Assembly (NCBI RefSeq): GCF_013303125.1
Contig: NZ_JABTTE010000002.1
Coordinates: forward strand, 1 to 64,000
Direction of reading: 5' to 3'
DNA: 64,000 nt
Source: Calidifontibacillus erzurumensis
GTDB lineage: Bacteria > Bacillota > Bacilli > Bacillales > Bacillaceae_J
Shown: positions 1 to 9,391 of the stretch, piece after piece
How positions within the stretch are numbered: position 1 is the stretch's first letter
How the letters are laid out: the number at the start of each line of letters is the position of its first letter
The notes under the pieces: generated by a model
Database searches by the model: none
Told to the model about the DNA's origin: nothing
The model's input: the letters and a program-made list of their open reading frames with translations, nothing else
Program-made: the position numbers and the translations under genes

Positions 1-876
1 AAAGGAGTCGATGGCAATGTTCAGTACTTGTTCTTGTTTCGTTTCCACATTGTTTTTGTAGGCAGCGATTAAAACCATTCTCCAATATTCTTCAATGATT
101 TTGGCATTGTTAAAGAAAATTTTTACCCATTTTGCGAAAGACGCCGGAACATGATCGCTTGTATATGTATAGTCTAACTGTTCAGTTTGATGGTTGGTTT
201 CTTGGTTCAATTTGGGATTTTTGCGCTTTATTTCTCCGTTTGGATCTAATAACTTCCAGTAGGAAGGCCGATCATCTACAACATTTTCTTGCATTTGCGA
301 ACTATAAGATTGATAACTTTGGTTTACACTTTCTTTTGATTTGTCGTCTGTAGTCATTCCGTGCTGTGTGTGTTTGATTTCACCGTTATTTTTTACATCT
401 TCTTTGTCATTCGAACGTTTCTTACGTTTATTAAAAATATTTTTAATAGTTTTTAATAAATATTTAGTTTTATTTGGCTGGTTCATTTTTTCCCCATCCG
501 GTAGTTCATTGCTTGGAAAACGATTGAATACATACAAGTTGCTAGATTGGGATCCGTCTTTTCTTGAAGTTTCATAGACCGTTAAAATGCCGAGTTTTTT
601 TGCTTTACCAAGCATTCGTTTAAATGTTGAGCGAGAGATGCCGTTGCCACGATATTCTTCATGAATAGCCTTCAAAACTGTTCCGATCTTTGCATTTGCC
701 ACGCCAGGAACTTTAGCTGCAAAACGAGCGAGCCACATGAAGCCGATGAGTTCTCCTTTTGTAAATTCCCTTTTATATTTTTCGCACCATTTTTCCATAT
801 GAGAGTTAAATTCTTCTAGATTGGAGAATTGAGAGTACTTTTGGAATTGTTCGATTTCGCTAGATATGATTTTCAT
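1..876 (-). CDS. Helix-turn-helix protein, 3' end outside window
   Basis: An open frame runs on the minus strand from an ATG at 874-876 to the window edge (292 codons, no stop), so the C-terminus is missing. The start is preceded by AAGGGTGGTG; an in-frame ATG at 898-900 is the alternative. The first third looks like a winged-helix replication-initiator or cytosolic protein of Bacillus (GISRSTFKRMLGKAKKLGIL reads as a recognition helix). A Lys/Asn-rich linker follows, then a conserved-looking block containing DHVPASFAKWVKIFF. I infer a DNA-binding protein of plasmid or phage replication type and cannot name the family. All plus-strand open frames over this stretch are its shadows. Confidence 0.7.
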   Translation of the reverse strand, partial: MKIISSEIEQFQKYSQFSNLEEFNSHMEKWCEKYKREFTKGELIGFMWLARFAAKVPGVANAKIGTVLKAIHEEYRGNGISRSTFKRMLGKAKKLGILTVYETSRKDGSQSSNLYVFNRFPSNELPDGEKMNQPNKTKYLLKTIKNIFNKRKKRSNDKEDVKNNGEIKHTQHGMTTDDKSKESVNQSYQSYSSQMQENVVDDRPSYWKLLDPNGEIKRKNPKLNQETNHQTEQLDYTYTSDHVPASFAKWVKIFFNNAKIIEEYWRMVLIAAYKNNVETKQEQVLNIAIDSF

Positions 877-1273
877 AAATTTGCACCACCCTTTCACCAT
901 AGAAATAGTGAGTTTGAGCAAAAAAGGGGCAAGGGTGGGAAAATTTTTTTGTTTTTTTAAATTTGACCTAGGGGGCAACTTACAAATGGGTATGTAAAGA
1001 ATAAAATTTGTATACCGAGGTAGTTTCATTTTTGAAAAAGGGAAGTAGGATGAATGGGGATAGTTTTCGGGCATTTGGACTAGCGCAGAATGAAGGAAGA
1101 AAAGTAACAAACTCTCGTTATTAAAAATGAATTTATTTGTGAAATTTTTTAGCAATTTTAAAAAAATGTGATAAATTTCCTTTACTTATTGAATTTTGTA
1201 TTGTTATATCCATAATTTCTGCAAATTTATTTATTAAAATCCTCCTTGAATCAAAGAATTGGAGGGTTTTTAA
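877..1273. other. Intergenic region with no gene seen
   Basis: AT-rich spacer between two divergently transcribed genes. It must hold the promoters of both. I see no convincing -35/-10 pair, RNA gene or short coding frame here, only the hairpin next to the multicopper oxidase start that is listed separately. Confidence 0.5.
1236..1270 (+). promoter_or_regulatory. Hairpin that includes the ribosome binding site of the multicopper oxidase
   Basis: AAAATCCTCC at 1236-1245 can pair with GGAGGGTTTT at 1261-1270 (ten pairs, one G-U) around a 15-base loop. The right arm is the Shine-Dalgarno sequence of the ATG at 1274 and also ends in a short T run, so the structure could block translation or act as a weak terminator. 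Pairing is seen; the regulatory role is inferred. Confidence 0.45.
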
Positions 1274-2839
1274 ATGATGTTAAAGCACACGGCATTATTA
1301 GCATCTGCTATTATCGCACTTTCAGCATGTGCATCCAATCAAAACAGCGAAATTAATCAAAAAAAGGAAGTAAATGTAGTACAGACTTCAAAAGAAACTA
1401 ATCAAAAAGCTGGCACGACTACCAATATTGAGACTTTAAAAGGAAATGAATTTACGATTGTTGCAAAAGAAGCAACTCATCAATTAAATAGTAAACTTTC
1501 TGTAGAGGCATGGACATTTAACGGTTCAGTTCCAGGATCTCAAATTCGGATAAAGGAAGGGGAAAAAGTCAAAATAACATTGAAAAATGAACTTCCTGAA
1601 CCTGTATCAATCCATTGGCATGGAATTCCTGTACCAAATATGATGGATGGCGTACCGGGTGTAACTCAAGATGCTGTCCAACCGGGTGAATCCTTCACGT
1701 ATGAATTTACCGCAACCCATCCAGGTACGTATATGTACCATACCCATCAATCAGCAGTACATCAAATGGACAGAGGATTATATGGTTCCATCATTGTTGA
1801 ACCAAAGGAAAAAACTTATGATCGAGATTACACCTTAATGTTAGATGAATGGATTGGCAATCCCTCATATTTTAATTCAGCCATGAATGACATGAGTGGA
1901 ATGGATCATGGTAATATGCACCATGGTGCTTCCAGTCCTAATGACATGCACGGCAGCCCAACAATGGTCCATGATATGTCCATTTACGATGTATTTACTA
2001 TAAATGGTAAAAGCGGTGATTTAGTAGAGCCTTTAAAGGTAAAAGAAGGGGAAACGGTTCGAATTCGTTTGGCGAATGTAGGGTTTTTATCACATAATAT
2101 TCATTTACATGGACATAAGTTTAAGGTTGTAGCTATTGACGGTCAGGAGTTAAATGAACCGCAGGAAATTAAAGATCAATTAATTTCTATAGCTCCCGGT
2201 GAACGTTATGATATTGAGTTTGTAGCCGATAACCCAGGCATTTGGTATCTCGAGGATCATGGGGATACAAAAGGGACTGAAGGAATGAGAGCAATGATCC
2301 AATATGAGGGAGTTTCTGAATCAAAGGAACAATCTGATTTTAGAGAGCATTTACCGGTATTTTCATTTGTAAATTATGGGGCCAAGAAAAAAGGTGATTT
2401 CACTTTAGATCAAAAGTACGATGTGGAATATACAATGAATCTCGACGGAAATAACATGGATAATGTATTCACGATCAACGGTAAAACATTCCCTAATATT
2501 GATGGTCTATCTGTAAAAGAAGGAGATTTAGTAAAAGTAAAATTAGTGAATCACTCACCAGAAGGTGTGGACCATCCAATGCATTTGCATGGACATTTCT
2601 TCCAAGTATTAAGCAAAAATGGCAAGCCTTTAGAAGGTTCACCAATTATCAAAGATACGATTAATGTAAAACCGGGTGAAGAATACGTTGTTGCATTTAA
2701 GGCTGATAATTCGGGGAACTGGCTATTCCATTGTCATGATTTACACCACGCAACAGCAGGAATGGTGGATATAGTTAAATATAATGGATTCAAATCAAAC
2801 TATACCCCAGATCCAAATGCAAACAATAAGCCTGAATAA
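1274..2839 (+). CDS. Multicopper oxidase lipoprotein (laccase/CopA-like)
   Basis: 521 residues. The N-terminus is a lipoprotein signal with lipobox LSAC (Cys19), so the enzyme should sit on the outer face of the membrane. All copper ligand blocks of the family are visible: HWHG at 114-117, YHTH ending at His158, HLHGH near 275, HPMHLHGH near 437 and HCHDLHH near 486. Between the first and second blocks of ligands is a Met/His-rich insert (roughly 205-236), as in oxidases that oxidise Cu(I) and confer copper tolerance. It precedes a two-component system and carries a GGAGGG ribosome binding site that lies in a hairpin. Three-domain laccase or copper oxidase is sure; the physiological substrate is inferred. 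Confidence 0.93.
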   Translation: MMLKHTALLASAIIALSACASNQNSEINQKKEVNVVQTSKETNQKAGTTTNIETLKGNEFTIVAKEATHQLNSKLSVEAWTFNGSVPGSQIRIKEGEKVKITLKNELPEPVSIHWHGIPVPNMMDGVPGVTQDAVQPGESFTYEFTATHPGTYMYHTHQSAVHQMDRGLYGSIIVEPKEKTYDRDYTLMLDEWIGNPSYFNSAMNDMSGMDHGNMHHGASSPNDMHGSPTMVHDMSIYDVFTINGKSGDLVEPLKVKEGETVRIRLANVGFLSHNIHLHGHKFKVVAIDGQELNEPQEIKDQLISIAPGERYDIEFVADNPGIWYLEDHGDTKGTEGMRAMIQYEGVSESKEQSDFREHLPVFSFVNYGAKKKGDFTLDQKYDVEYTMNLDGNNMDNVFTINGKTFPNIDGLSVKEGDLVKVKLVNHSPEGVDHPMHLHGHFFQVLSKNGKPLEGSPIIKDTINVKPGEEYVVAFKADNSGNWLFHCHDLHHATAGMVDIVKYNGFKSNYTPDPNANNKPE

Positions 2840-2840
2840 G

Positions 2841-2875
2841 AAAAATGCGGTCGGTTTTTTGCTGGCCGCATTTTT
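2841..2875 (+). terminator. Terminator after the multicopper oxidase
   Basis: AAAAATGCGGTC (2841-2852) pairs with GGCCGCATTTTT (2864-2875) with one G-U, and ends in five T. It starts two bases after the oxidase stop, so the oxidase is a single-gene transcript. The stem is symmetrical and could also stop minus-strand transcripts. Confidence 0.85.
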
Positions 2876-3018
2876 CATGACTTCAATAGAGCATTAGGCA
2901 AGTTAAAAGTTTTTGCCGGGCTAACATATTCCAAGCGAATCCTATCCTTCTTTACTGCAACGGCCAGTACCAGTCTGTTAGGAATATAAATGTTCGGGTT
3001 TTTTAATGAAATTACTTT
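2875..3018 (-). pseudogene. Possible 3' remnant of a minus-strand gene
   Basis: About 46 codons stay open on the minus strand and end with TGA at 2877-2875. They read as protein (VLAVAVKKDRIRLEYVSP, then TFNLPNALLKS) but have an upstream stop, no start codon and no ribosome binding site. I do not recognise the family. It is probably a leftover tail of a deleted gene. The rest of 3019-3257 is AT-rich and must hold the promoter of the following kinase operon. Confidence 0.3.
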
Positions 3019-3257
3019 TTATAATTAAAATATCTATTTTAAAATGTAAAATCTCCCTAACCTTTTACTATTTTACTGTTTTTGAACTTTTAATGTATTT
3101 TGCACCCTCTCGAAAGTTTCTGCAAATTTTTCTTCTATATTTGAAATAAAAGAAAATTGTACTTTTACTGGGCAATAGGGAAAAGAAGTAAAATGACTCA
3201 AACAACCAACAATATGGTTCAATTAATTATAATTTGAAGTATTTGAAGGAGAATCTT

Positions 3258-4640
3258 ATGAATAAACTTTCAGTTTGGTTAGGATTGTTATTTTTTATTT
3301 TTATATTATTAATTGAGACGATGCTGTTTTTCTTTTTATATCAAGGAATTATAAGTGAAAGAATTCAGAGTGAGACAGGAAATCTCCTTGCAAGAGGAAC
3401 AACTCACCGAAATGTTTTAGAAAAGAATTTTCACGAATCAACAATCGAACATGTTGCATTAATGGAAACTGAAGCAGCAACAGATGTTGTTATTACCGAT
3501 GAAAATTATAAAGTTATTCAATCTTCAAATAAAATAACAGAAGGTATGCAAGAGTTGATAAATAATAGTAAAACTATAAGTTATACGCATCATGGTATAT
3601 TGTTGGAAGACAGATGGAAAACAGAAAAATATTTAGCAACTGTCAGTCCGATTGTTGTAAATAAAAAGATTGTTGGATTTGTGTATATGTTCCTAGAAAC
3701 AGTGCCAATTCGTAATATGATCCATCAATTAACGAACCAATTTTTATTAATTGGTGTCATTTCAATATTCATCACTTTAATTACAATCTTCCTTTTATCG
3801 AAATTTATTGTTTCACCATTGCTAGAGATGAAGCGGGTCACAGAGCAATTAAGCAAGGGAAATCATGAAATTAAATTGAATACAAAACGTGATGATGAAC
3901 TGGGAGATTTAGCACGTTCGATTCAACTTCTTTCCGATAATCTTCATCGCTTAAAAAAAGATCGCAACGAATTTTTATCAAGTATCTCCCATGAACTTAA
4001 AACACCGCTAACTTATTTAAAGGGCTATGCGGATATTGCAAGAAGGCCAAACATTACAAATGAACAACGGGATGAATACTTATCCATTATCAAAGAAGAA
4101 GCAGAAAATGTTGTTGTATTAGTAAACAATTTATTTGAATTGGCGAAGATGGATGAAAATCAATTTACGATTAATAAACAACCAGTAAGGTTGAAAGATC
4201 TTTTAGAAAAAATTAGACAAAAATTCCAGCCGGCCTTTCATGAAGAAAAAATTGATTTGAAAATCATCTGTCCGCCTAATATATCGGTTTCCGTCGATGC
4301 AGTACGATTTAGTCAAGTGATTAGTAACCTTTTAGACAATGCACTTAAACATTCCCCAGCTAATACAACAGTAACTGTTGAAGTTAAGCAAAATAAAACT
4401 GGAACGACTATTACCATTTCTGACGAGGGAGAAGGAATTCCAGAAGAAGATCTTCCAAATATTTGGGACCGACTATATAGAGTAGAGAAATCCCGATCCC
4501 GTTCAACCGGAGGAAGTGGAATTGGGCTTGCGATAGTAAAAAAAATTGTAGAAAGCCATGGCGGTGAAATATCAATTAAAAGCATCGTTAATAAAGGAAC
4601 AACCTTTACTATTCATTTGAAGGATGGTGGTGCAATTTGA
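3258..4640 (+). CDS. Sensor histidine kinase (two TM, HAMP, HisKA, HATPase_c)
   Basis: 460 residues from the ATG at 3258, chosen because GAAGGAG ends seven bases upstream; a TTG at 3234 is in frame but has no such site. A first membrane segment lies at about 5-25 and a second at about 165-187, enclosing an extracellular sensor region. Then come a HAMP linker, the dimerisation helix with the phosphorylated His in SISHELKTP (His245), and the ATP-binding domain with NLLDNALKHSP, DEGEGIP and GGSGIGLAI. The response regulator starts inside its stop codon. The signal is unknown; its place after a copper-type oxidase suggests an envelope or metal stress cue, which is only inference. Confidence 0.93.
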   Translation: MNKLSVWLGLLFFIFILLIETMLFFFLYQGIISERIQSETGNLLARGTTHRNVLEKNFHESTIEHVALMETEAATDVVITDENYKVIQSSNKITEGMQELINNSKTISYTHHGILLEDRWKTEKYLATVSPIVVNKKIVGFVYMFLETVPIRNMIHQLTNQFLLIGVISIFITLITIFLLSKFIVSPLLEMKRVTEQLSKGNHEIKLNTKRDDELGDLARSIQLLSDNLHRLKKDRNEFLSSISHELKTPLTYLKGYADIARRPNITNEQRDEYLSIIKEEAENVVVLVNNLFELAKMDENQFTINKQPVRLKDLLEKIRQKFQPAFHEEKIDLKIICPPNISVSVDAVRFSQVISNLLDNALKHSPANTTVTVEVKQNKTGTTITISDEGEGIPEEDLPNIWDRLYRVEKSRSRSTGGSGIGLAIVKKIVESHGGEISIKSIVNKGTTFTIHLKDGGAI

Positions 4641-5302
4641 AAAAATTATTATTAGTAGATGATGAAGTGAGGATGTTGCAATTGTTAAAACTCTATTTGG
4701 AGCCACATGGTTTTGAATGCATGACGAAAACAAGTGGAAAGGAAGCCATCAAATATCTGATGGATCATAAGGTTGATTTAGTTTTACTAGATATTATGAT
4801 GCCAGAAATGGACGGTTGGGAAACTGCTAAAAATATAAGAAGTTTTTCAAAAGTCCCAATTATTATGCTAACAGCAAGGGATCAAAGCTCTGACATGATA
4901 AAAGGACTGGGAATTGGTGCGGATGATTATATTACCAAGCCTTTCGAGGAAGAAATACTTTTAGCACGCATCAAAGCGTTACTTAGAAGAGTTAGTCCTC
5001 CAAGTAAGATTGAAGAGAACGGCTTAATTTGGAATGAGGGTAGCCATGAACTAACGTATAATGGGGAAGAAATCAACCTCACTCCGAAAGAGTTTGAAAT
5101 GATTGGACTTTTAATAAAAAATAAGAAAACTGTTTTTAGTCGTGAAAAGTTAATTGAAATTATATGGGGTTTAAATTCTAATACCGAAGAGAGAACAGTA
5201 GATTCCCATATTCGAAATATACGAGACAAATGTAGAAAAGCTGGATTTCCAATTGAGGAACATTTAAAAACCGTGTGGGGTCTCGGATATAAATGGGAAT
5301 GA
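4637..5302 (+). CDS. OmpR-family response regulator
   Basis: 221 residues. The TTG start overlaps the kinase stop by four bases, indicating translational coupling. The receiver domain (about 1-115) has the acidic pair in LLLVDDE, the phosphoacceptor Asp52 in LLDIMMPEMDG, the Thr in LTARD and the Lys in TKPF. The C-terminal half is a winged-helix DNA-binding domain with LTPKEFEMIGLL, DSHIRNIR and VWGLGYKWE. It is the cognate partner of the upstream kinase. Target genes cannot be read from the sequence; the adjacent multicopper oxidase or the membrane protein downstream are candidates. Confidence 0.93.
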   Translation: MKKLLLVDDEVRMLQLLKLYLEPHGFECMTKTSGKEAIKYLMDHKVDLVLLDIMMPEMDGWETAKNIRSFSKVPIIMLTARDQSSDMIKGLGIGADDYITKPFEEEILLARIKALLRRVSPPSKIEENGLIWNEGSHELTYNGEEINLTPKEFEMIGLLIKNKKTVFSREKLIEIIWGLNSNTEERTVDSHIRNIRDKCRKAGFPIEEHLKTVWGLGYKWE

Positions 5303-5388
5303 ACTCTTAAGTGTAGACCCCTAAAAGGCGATGAGACGGAAGAAATGATGAACTGGCTTGACCACTGTCTAGGGTCCAAGGCGGTGGT

Positions 5389-5573
5389 ATGATGATTAGA
5401 ATGATAATTTTTTGGATAATATTGATTTTTCTTGGGTTCTATTTCTTAAAAACATTGCTGAAGGAAAAAATCTAAAGGTCAGACACATATGAATATTTTA
5501 AAAGAACGATTGGTTAGGGAGAGAAATATCTGAAGAAGAATATAATCGTTTAAAACAAACTTTAATAGAATAA
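5389..5573 (+). pseudogene. Decayed small SHOCT-domain membrane protein
   Basis: A 28-codon frame at 5389-5475 encodes one membrane segment (MIIFWIILIFLGFYFL). A second frame from 5489 reads NILKERLVR, and a third frame ending at 5573 reads EISEEEYNRLKQTLIE. Joined, the last two give the short-oligomerisation C-terminal (SHOCT) signature with the usual order: membrane helix, linker, SHOCT. Two frame changes separate the pieces, so the gene is broken unless the sequence has errors. Similar small proteins often accompany metal or heavy-metal efflux genes in bacilli, which fits the surroundings. Confidence 0.55.
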
Positions 5574-5737
5574 GAGTTGCCACCAATTCAAAAACAAGCT
5601 GAGAGGCAAGTGGTTGTTCAAACAGTCGTCGTATTTTCGAGGGTGATGTGTCCTTCTCCTAATTTTGTCCATTGGCAAATAAGCATTTTCAACCTAGAAT
5701 TTTCGAACCCCCCCTATCGGTAGAGGTGATTATAATA

Positions 5738-6469
5738 GTGTATGAAGTTTTTAGTCAAATAAGTAATTTTCTAAGCCAACCATTGATGCGTTTTGCGTAT
5801 GGATTTGAAGGTACTCCAATTCTCGCTGCATTGTTTTTAGGATTAGTGGGGGCAGTTGCGCCTTGCCAATTTACAGGCAATTTAGGAGCAATTGCGATAT
5901 ACGGCAATCGTTCATTACAGAACAACATCCCATGGTTTCAAATCATTTGGTTTACATTAGGAAAGATCGTTGTCTTTTCAGGATTAGGTTTGTTCGTGTG
6001 GTTACTTGGGCGAGAATTTCAAGATTCGTTAACGTTATTTTTTCCATGGATCCGAAAAACAGTAGGACCTATTCTCATCTTTATCGGTCTTTTCATGATT
6101 GGAATCATTAAAATGAATTGGTTTTTTACTCTTGGGAAAATTCCTGAAAGATTAAAAGAAGGACCATTAGGAGCATTCTTTTTAGGCGTTGGGTTTTCAT
6201 TAGGCTTTTGTCCAACGATGTTTATCTTATTTTTTGTAACATTAATGCCTATTGTTTTTTCAACATCTTACGGCGTCATTTTACCGAGCGTTTTTGCAAT
6301 CGGTACATCTTTGCCATTAATAATTGCCATTTTCTTCATTTGGTATTTCGATATGAGCGGTGTCAGCATGAAAAAGAAGGGCCGAAAAGTAGGGGCCATC
6401 GTTCAAAAGATAGCTGGTTGGATGATGATTATTTTAGGAATTTTAGATGCGGTGACTTATTGGGTTTAA
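5738..6469 (+). CDS. CcdA/UreH-type polytopic membrane protein
   Basis: 243 residues from the GTG at 5738, chosen because AGAGGTGAT precedes it by the right distance; a TTG at 5672 is in frame without a site. About six hydrophobic helices form two inverted halves, each with a Cys-Pro-like motif near the start of a helix (GAVAPCQFTGN and LGFCPTMF). This is the pattern of the cytochrome-c-biogenesis/DsbD transmembrane superfamily (UreH_2, CcdA-like), which moves reducing equivalents or metals across the membrane. It follows a two-component system and a copper-type oxidase. The substrate is not readable; metal or thiol handling is inferred. Confidence 0.75.
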   Translation: MYEVFSQISNFLSQPLMRFAYGFEGTPILAALFLGLVGAVAPCQFTGNLGAIAIYGNRSLQNNIPWFQIIWFTLGKIVVFSGLGLFVWLLGREFQDSLTLFFPWIRKTVGPILIFIGLFMIGIIKMNWFFTLGKIPERLKEGPLGAFFLGVGFSLGFCPTMFILFFVTLMPIVFSTSYGVILPSVFAIGTSLPLIIAIFFIWYFDMSGVSMKKKGRKVGAIVQKIAGWMMIILGILDAVTYWV

Positions 6470-6751
6470 ATATTAATCTTGTTTCGCTCACACCATTGGA
6501 TGAAAATTTTAGAGGAAAATTCAAGAAGAAAAAGGAAGAATAATATTTTTTTCGTTTAACGGATCTGTTCCATCTAGAAGTATTTATGGAGAGAAATTTA
6601 GACTTAAGACAAATAAAAACAATTTGTTCATTTATTTAACTGTTCTATTGACTATTTTTTTAACTTTTACATTTTTACGGCCATTAATAAATGTAAAATT
6701 CGTTAATAACGAGGGCTTTCTCTTCCAATATCAGTGTTCTTGCCCCCCCAT

Positions 6752-7091
6752 ATGGGGATCCTTATAGATACGTTGCCCTTTCATCGTTCAAAGGTAAAAC
6801 TAGAAGAATTGTTAGAAATTCCACAGGAATGGTTTCATTAGGCACATGTTTGTGATGCAACAGGAGAAATACCATTAACATAGAAAAGACCTTATACATA
6901 CAGCAAGAGAAGAGCGATTGTACTTGGGAGAAGGAAGGATTGATGTTGCCTCCATTCTCAGCCGGATGCCGGACATTCCTTATTCTTTAGGAATTCCTCA
7001 TATTAAACGTGCGAGTGAATTAGGATACGAAGAATATGCGCGTCAATGCTTACAAACAGCAAAGGCATATTTTAACAAAAATGACTTCTAA
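6752..7091 (+). pseudogene. 3' fragment of a sugar phosphate isomerase/epimerase
   Basis: Three pieces in two frames reconstruct the C-terminal third of a TIM-barrel sugar isomerase/epimerase (AP endonuclease 2 superfamily). GILIDTLPFHRSK runs into KLEELLEIPQEWFH, which is stopped by TAG. AHVCDATGEIPLT is stopped by another TAG. After a frame change TAREERLYLGEGRIDV continues through IPYSLGIPHIKRASELGYEE to a stop at 7089-7091. There is no N-terminal part upstream. It is a clear relic with two nonsense codons and one frameshift. Confidence 0.65.
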
Positions 7092-7730
7092 AAAGAAAGC
7101 AGAAAAATAGGAACATGTTCCATATTAAATGATCTTTTAACAGTGTGCAAACAAATTGAATTTTTAAAAGGAAAAATTATCGCCTATCTTCTCCTTTTTT
7201 GGTTTCTTTAAAGTCACAAATTTAAATAGTCAATAAGAGCTATAAAGACTTCCTGATAGCTCGATTAGAAAAACTAAAAATTAAAAACATATGTATTATA
7301 ATTTTATTTTTAAATAAGAAAGCCTAAACCAATTGATTTCAACGGTTTAGGCTTTCTAATGATTATTGATTTATTTTTCACTTGTTTTATTAAAACGAAA
7401 GCCAGGAGGGAACTTAGGCTTCCTATTGGACTTGACCTTTTCTGCTAATTAGTTTTTCCTAACCTCCTATCATATTAGTGCTAGATTTAACTGTATTGTA
7501 TGTTATACTCGTTGTTCAGTATTTTGGAGATTATAGAAAGAAAATCTAATCATTTCATATAGTGGTAGGAGCTCCAGTTTTCGTATTGTACAGACTGTTA
7601 TAATTAAAGCAAATCATTTCTGAATTTGTACTTTAAAACATTAAAAAAATACCCAATCCACCTCTTAATCTCAAAAGATAATTCGGAAATCTAATAGAAT
7701 TCATTGTCCAAACAAATGTACAGTTTCAGG
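7092..7730. other. Long intergenic region without a gene
   Basis: 640 AT-rich bases between an isomerase relic and the 3' end of the acyl-CoA ligase. Apart from the hairpin at 7317-7357 I find no coding frame with a ribosome binding site, no RNA gene and no repeat. The stretch 6470-6751 upstream of the relic is likewise empty. Confidence 0.5.
7317..7357. terminator. Symmetrical hairpin, terminator-like
   Basis: AGAAAGCCTAAACC (7317-7330) pairs perfectly with GGTTTAGGCTTTCT (7344-7357), 14 pairs with a 13-base loop. The A-rich left flank and TTTCT on the right would let it work in either direction. It is far from any intact stop codon, so it probably served the decayed genes here or the minus-strand ligase transcript. 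Confidence 0.6.
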
Positions 7731-9239
7731 TTATGAATGTGAAAGCGCTCTTAATTTTTGTTTTAAAATTTTACCACTCATTGTTTTAGGGAGTTCATCC
7801 ATTTGTTCAAAGTATTTTGGAATTTTATATGGAGCTAAATATTTTTTGCAAAAGTCGCTTAACTCCTCCTTAGTGATTGGCTTTGATGTATCTTTTAATG
7901 AATAAAAGGCTTTTAATTCTTCGCCCATAATTGGATCCGGAACACCAATGACACTAGCTTCAAATATATTCGGATGGCGATATAATACTTCTTCAATTTC
8001 CCTAGGATATATATTTAGGCCACCTCTTATGACCATATCTTTTTTTCGATCTACAATATAGAAATAACCATCCTCGTCTTGATAGGCAATGTCTCCTGTA
8101 TATAACCAGCCATCTTTGATTGTTTTAGCTGTTTCTTCAGGTCTATTCCAATAACCTTTCATTACGTTAGGACCTTTCACGATTAATTCGCCTTTTTCAC
8201 CAAATGGTAATTCATTTCCTTCTTCATCTACAATTTTAACTTGGACTCCTGGTATTGCAGGGCCAATAGAGCCTACTTTTTTAACGTCTTCTGGCTTATG
8301 GTTACATACGATTGGGGAACACTCAGTCAATCCATAACCTTCAAGCAATTCAAACCCAACAATTTCTTTCCAGCGATTTAATATTTCAGCAGGCACAGGA
8401 GCAGCTCCAGTAAATGCGATTCGTAATGATAATTTTGTTTCATAGATCTTTGGATGTTTTAATAACATTGCATAAACACTAGGTGGCCCAAAGAAAAATG
8501 TGATTTTTTCTTTTTCGAGCAAATTTAATACTTTTTCAGTTGAAAACTTTGGGATCACCATATTTGTTGCCCCAGCAATAAACATCGTTAACATACAATT
8601 TGTTTGGGAAGCGGAATGAAACAAAGGGGCATATATTAAACTTTTATCTTCTTTGGTGCAATGCAATATTTCTTTATAAGTCTTAGCGTTACTATATAAT
8701 CCATAATGTGTTAACATCGCACCCTTTGGTTTTCCGGTTGTCCCAGAAGTATATAATATTTCACATACATCGTCTGCATTTGTTTTGTAAGGTTCGAAAG
8801 TTTCTGAGTAATTTTGGATGAAATGTGAAAAATGGTCGGCTACCTGATTAGAATCGATAACATAGACACCTAATAAATTTTTACTTACATTTTGAACAAC
8901 TTCTATATTTTGCCTTGCAGTTTCCTCGCATATGTAAAGAGACGGTTGGCAATCTTGAGCAATAAATGAAATTTCATTTTTTGTAAATGCTGGATTTACA
9001 GGTACGACAATAGCCCCACACTTTATTGCAGCAAAAAAGTTGTAAACAAATTCGAATTTATTTCCAATTTGTAAAAGTACACGGTCACCCGGTTTAACTC
9101 CCTTATCGACCATTGCATTTGCCACTTTATTAATAAATTTTTCAAGTTGAAGGTAAGAAATGAGCCTATCCTCATTCATTAACGCTACTTTATTAGGGGA
9201 GGAAATAGAATGTTCAGTAATAATTGATGCTAAATTCAT
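7731..9239 (-). CDS. AMP-dependent acyl-CoA ligase (FadD-like)
   Basis: 502 residues from the ATG at 9237-9239, which follows AAAGGAG; a TTG at 9260 is in frame. This adenylate-forming enzyme activates a carboxylic acid to its CoA thioester. The P-loop YTSGTTGKPKG lies at 163-173, YGLTE and the YTGD motif follow, VIRGGLNIYP marks the hinge, and PKTMSGKI near the C-terminus holds the catalytic Lys. It is divergent from a thiolase/hydratase/dehydrogenase operon, so its acyl-CoA product probably feeds that beta-oxidation set. A long- or medium-chain fatty acid is likely, but an aryl or cyclic acid cannot be excluded. The TetR protein at 13605 may control both directions. Confidence 0.92.
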   Translation of the reverse strand: MNLASIITEHSISSPNKVALMNEDRLISYLQLEKFINKVANAMVDKGVKPGDRVLLQIGNKFEFVYNFFAAIKCGAIVVPVNPAFTKNEISFIAQDCQPSLYICEETARQNIEVVQNVSKNLLGVYVIDSNQVADHFSHFIQNYSETFEPYKTNADDVCEILYTSGTTGKPKGAMLTHYGLYSNAKTYKEILHCTKEDKSLIYAPLFHSASQTNCMLTMFIAGATNMVIPKFSTEKVLNLLEKEKITFFFGPPSVYAMLLKHPKIYETKLSLRIAFTGAAPVPAEILNRWKEIVGFELLEGYGLTECSPIVCNHKPEDVKKVGSIGPAIPGVQVKIVDEEGNELPFGEKGELIVKGPNVMKGYWNRPEETAKTIKDGWLYTGDIAYQDEDGYFYIVDRKKDMVIRGGLNIYPREIEEVLYRHPNIFEASVIGVPDPIMGEELKAFYSLKDTSKPITKEELSDFCKKYLAPYKIPKYFEQMDELPKTMSGKILKQKLRALSHS

Positions 9240-9303
9240 TTTTCTCGCTCCTTTATACAAAATTTGGGTATTTTTGTGTAAATGTCTTACAATTTCAAAA
9301 CTT

Positions 9304-9331
9304 ATTATAACAAATATGCTTAAAAAATCAA
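9304..9331 (-). promoter_or_regulatory. Probable promoter of the acyl-CoA ligase
   Basis: Read on the minus strand, TTGATT (9331-9326), a 16-base spacer and a perfect TATAAT (9309-9304) stand about 65 bases before the ATG at 9239. Divergent from the thiolase promoter at 9356. Confidence 0.55.
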
Positions 9332-9355
9332 AAAATTCAAATGATTAAAAATATA

Positions 9356-9385
9356 TTGACAACAAAAAGAAAGTTAGATTAATAT
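9356..9385 (+). promoter_or_regulatory. Probable promoter of the thiolase operon
   Basis: A perfect TTGACA at 9356-9361 is followed at 18 bases by TAATAT (9380-9385), or at 17 bases by TTAATA. The inverted repeat at 9392-9405 begins seven bases further on, at the expected transcription start. Confidence 0.6.
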
Positions 9386-9391
9386 TATTTG

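Noticed and set aside
132-577. Two plus-strand open frames of 73 and 78 codons near the window start
   Set aside because: They are antisense to a long uninterrupted minus-strand gene with a ribosome binding site and recognisable HTH features, and have no sites of their own.
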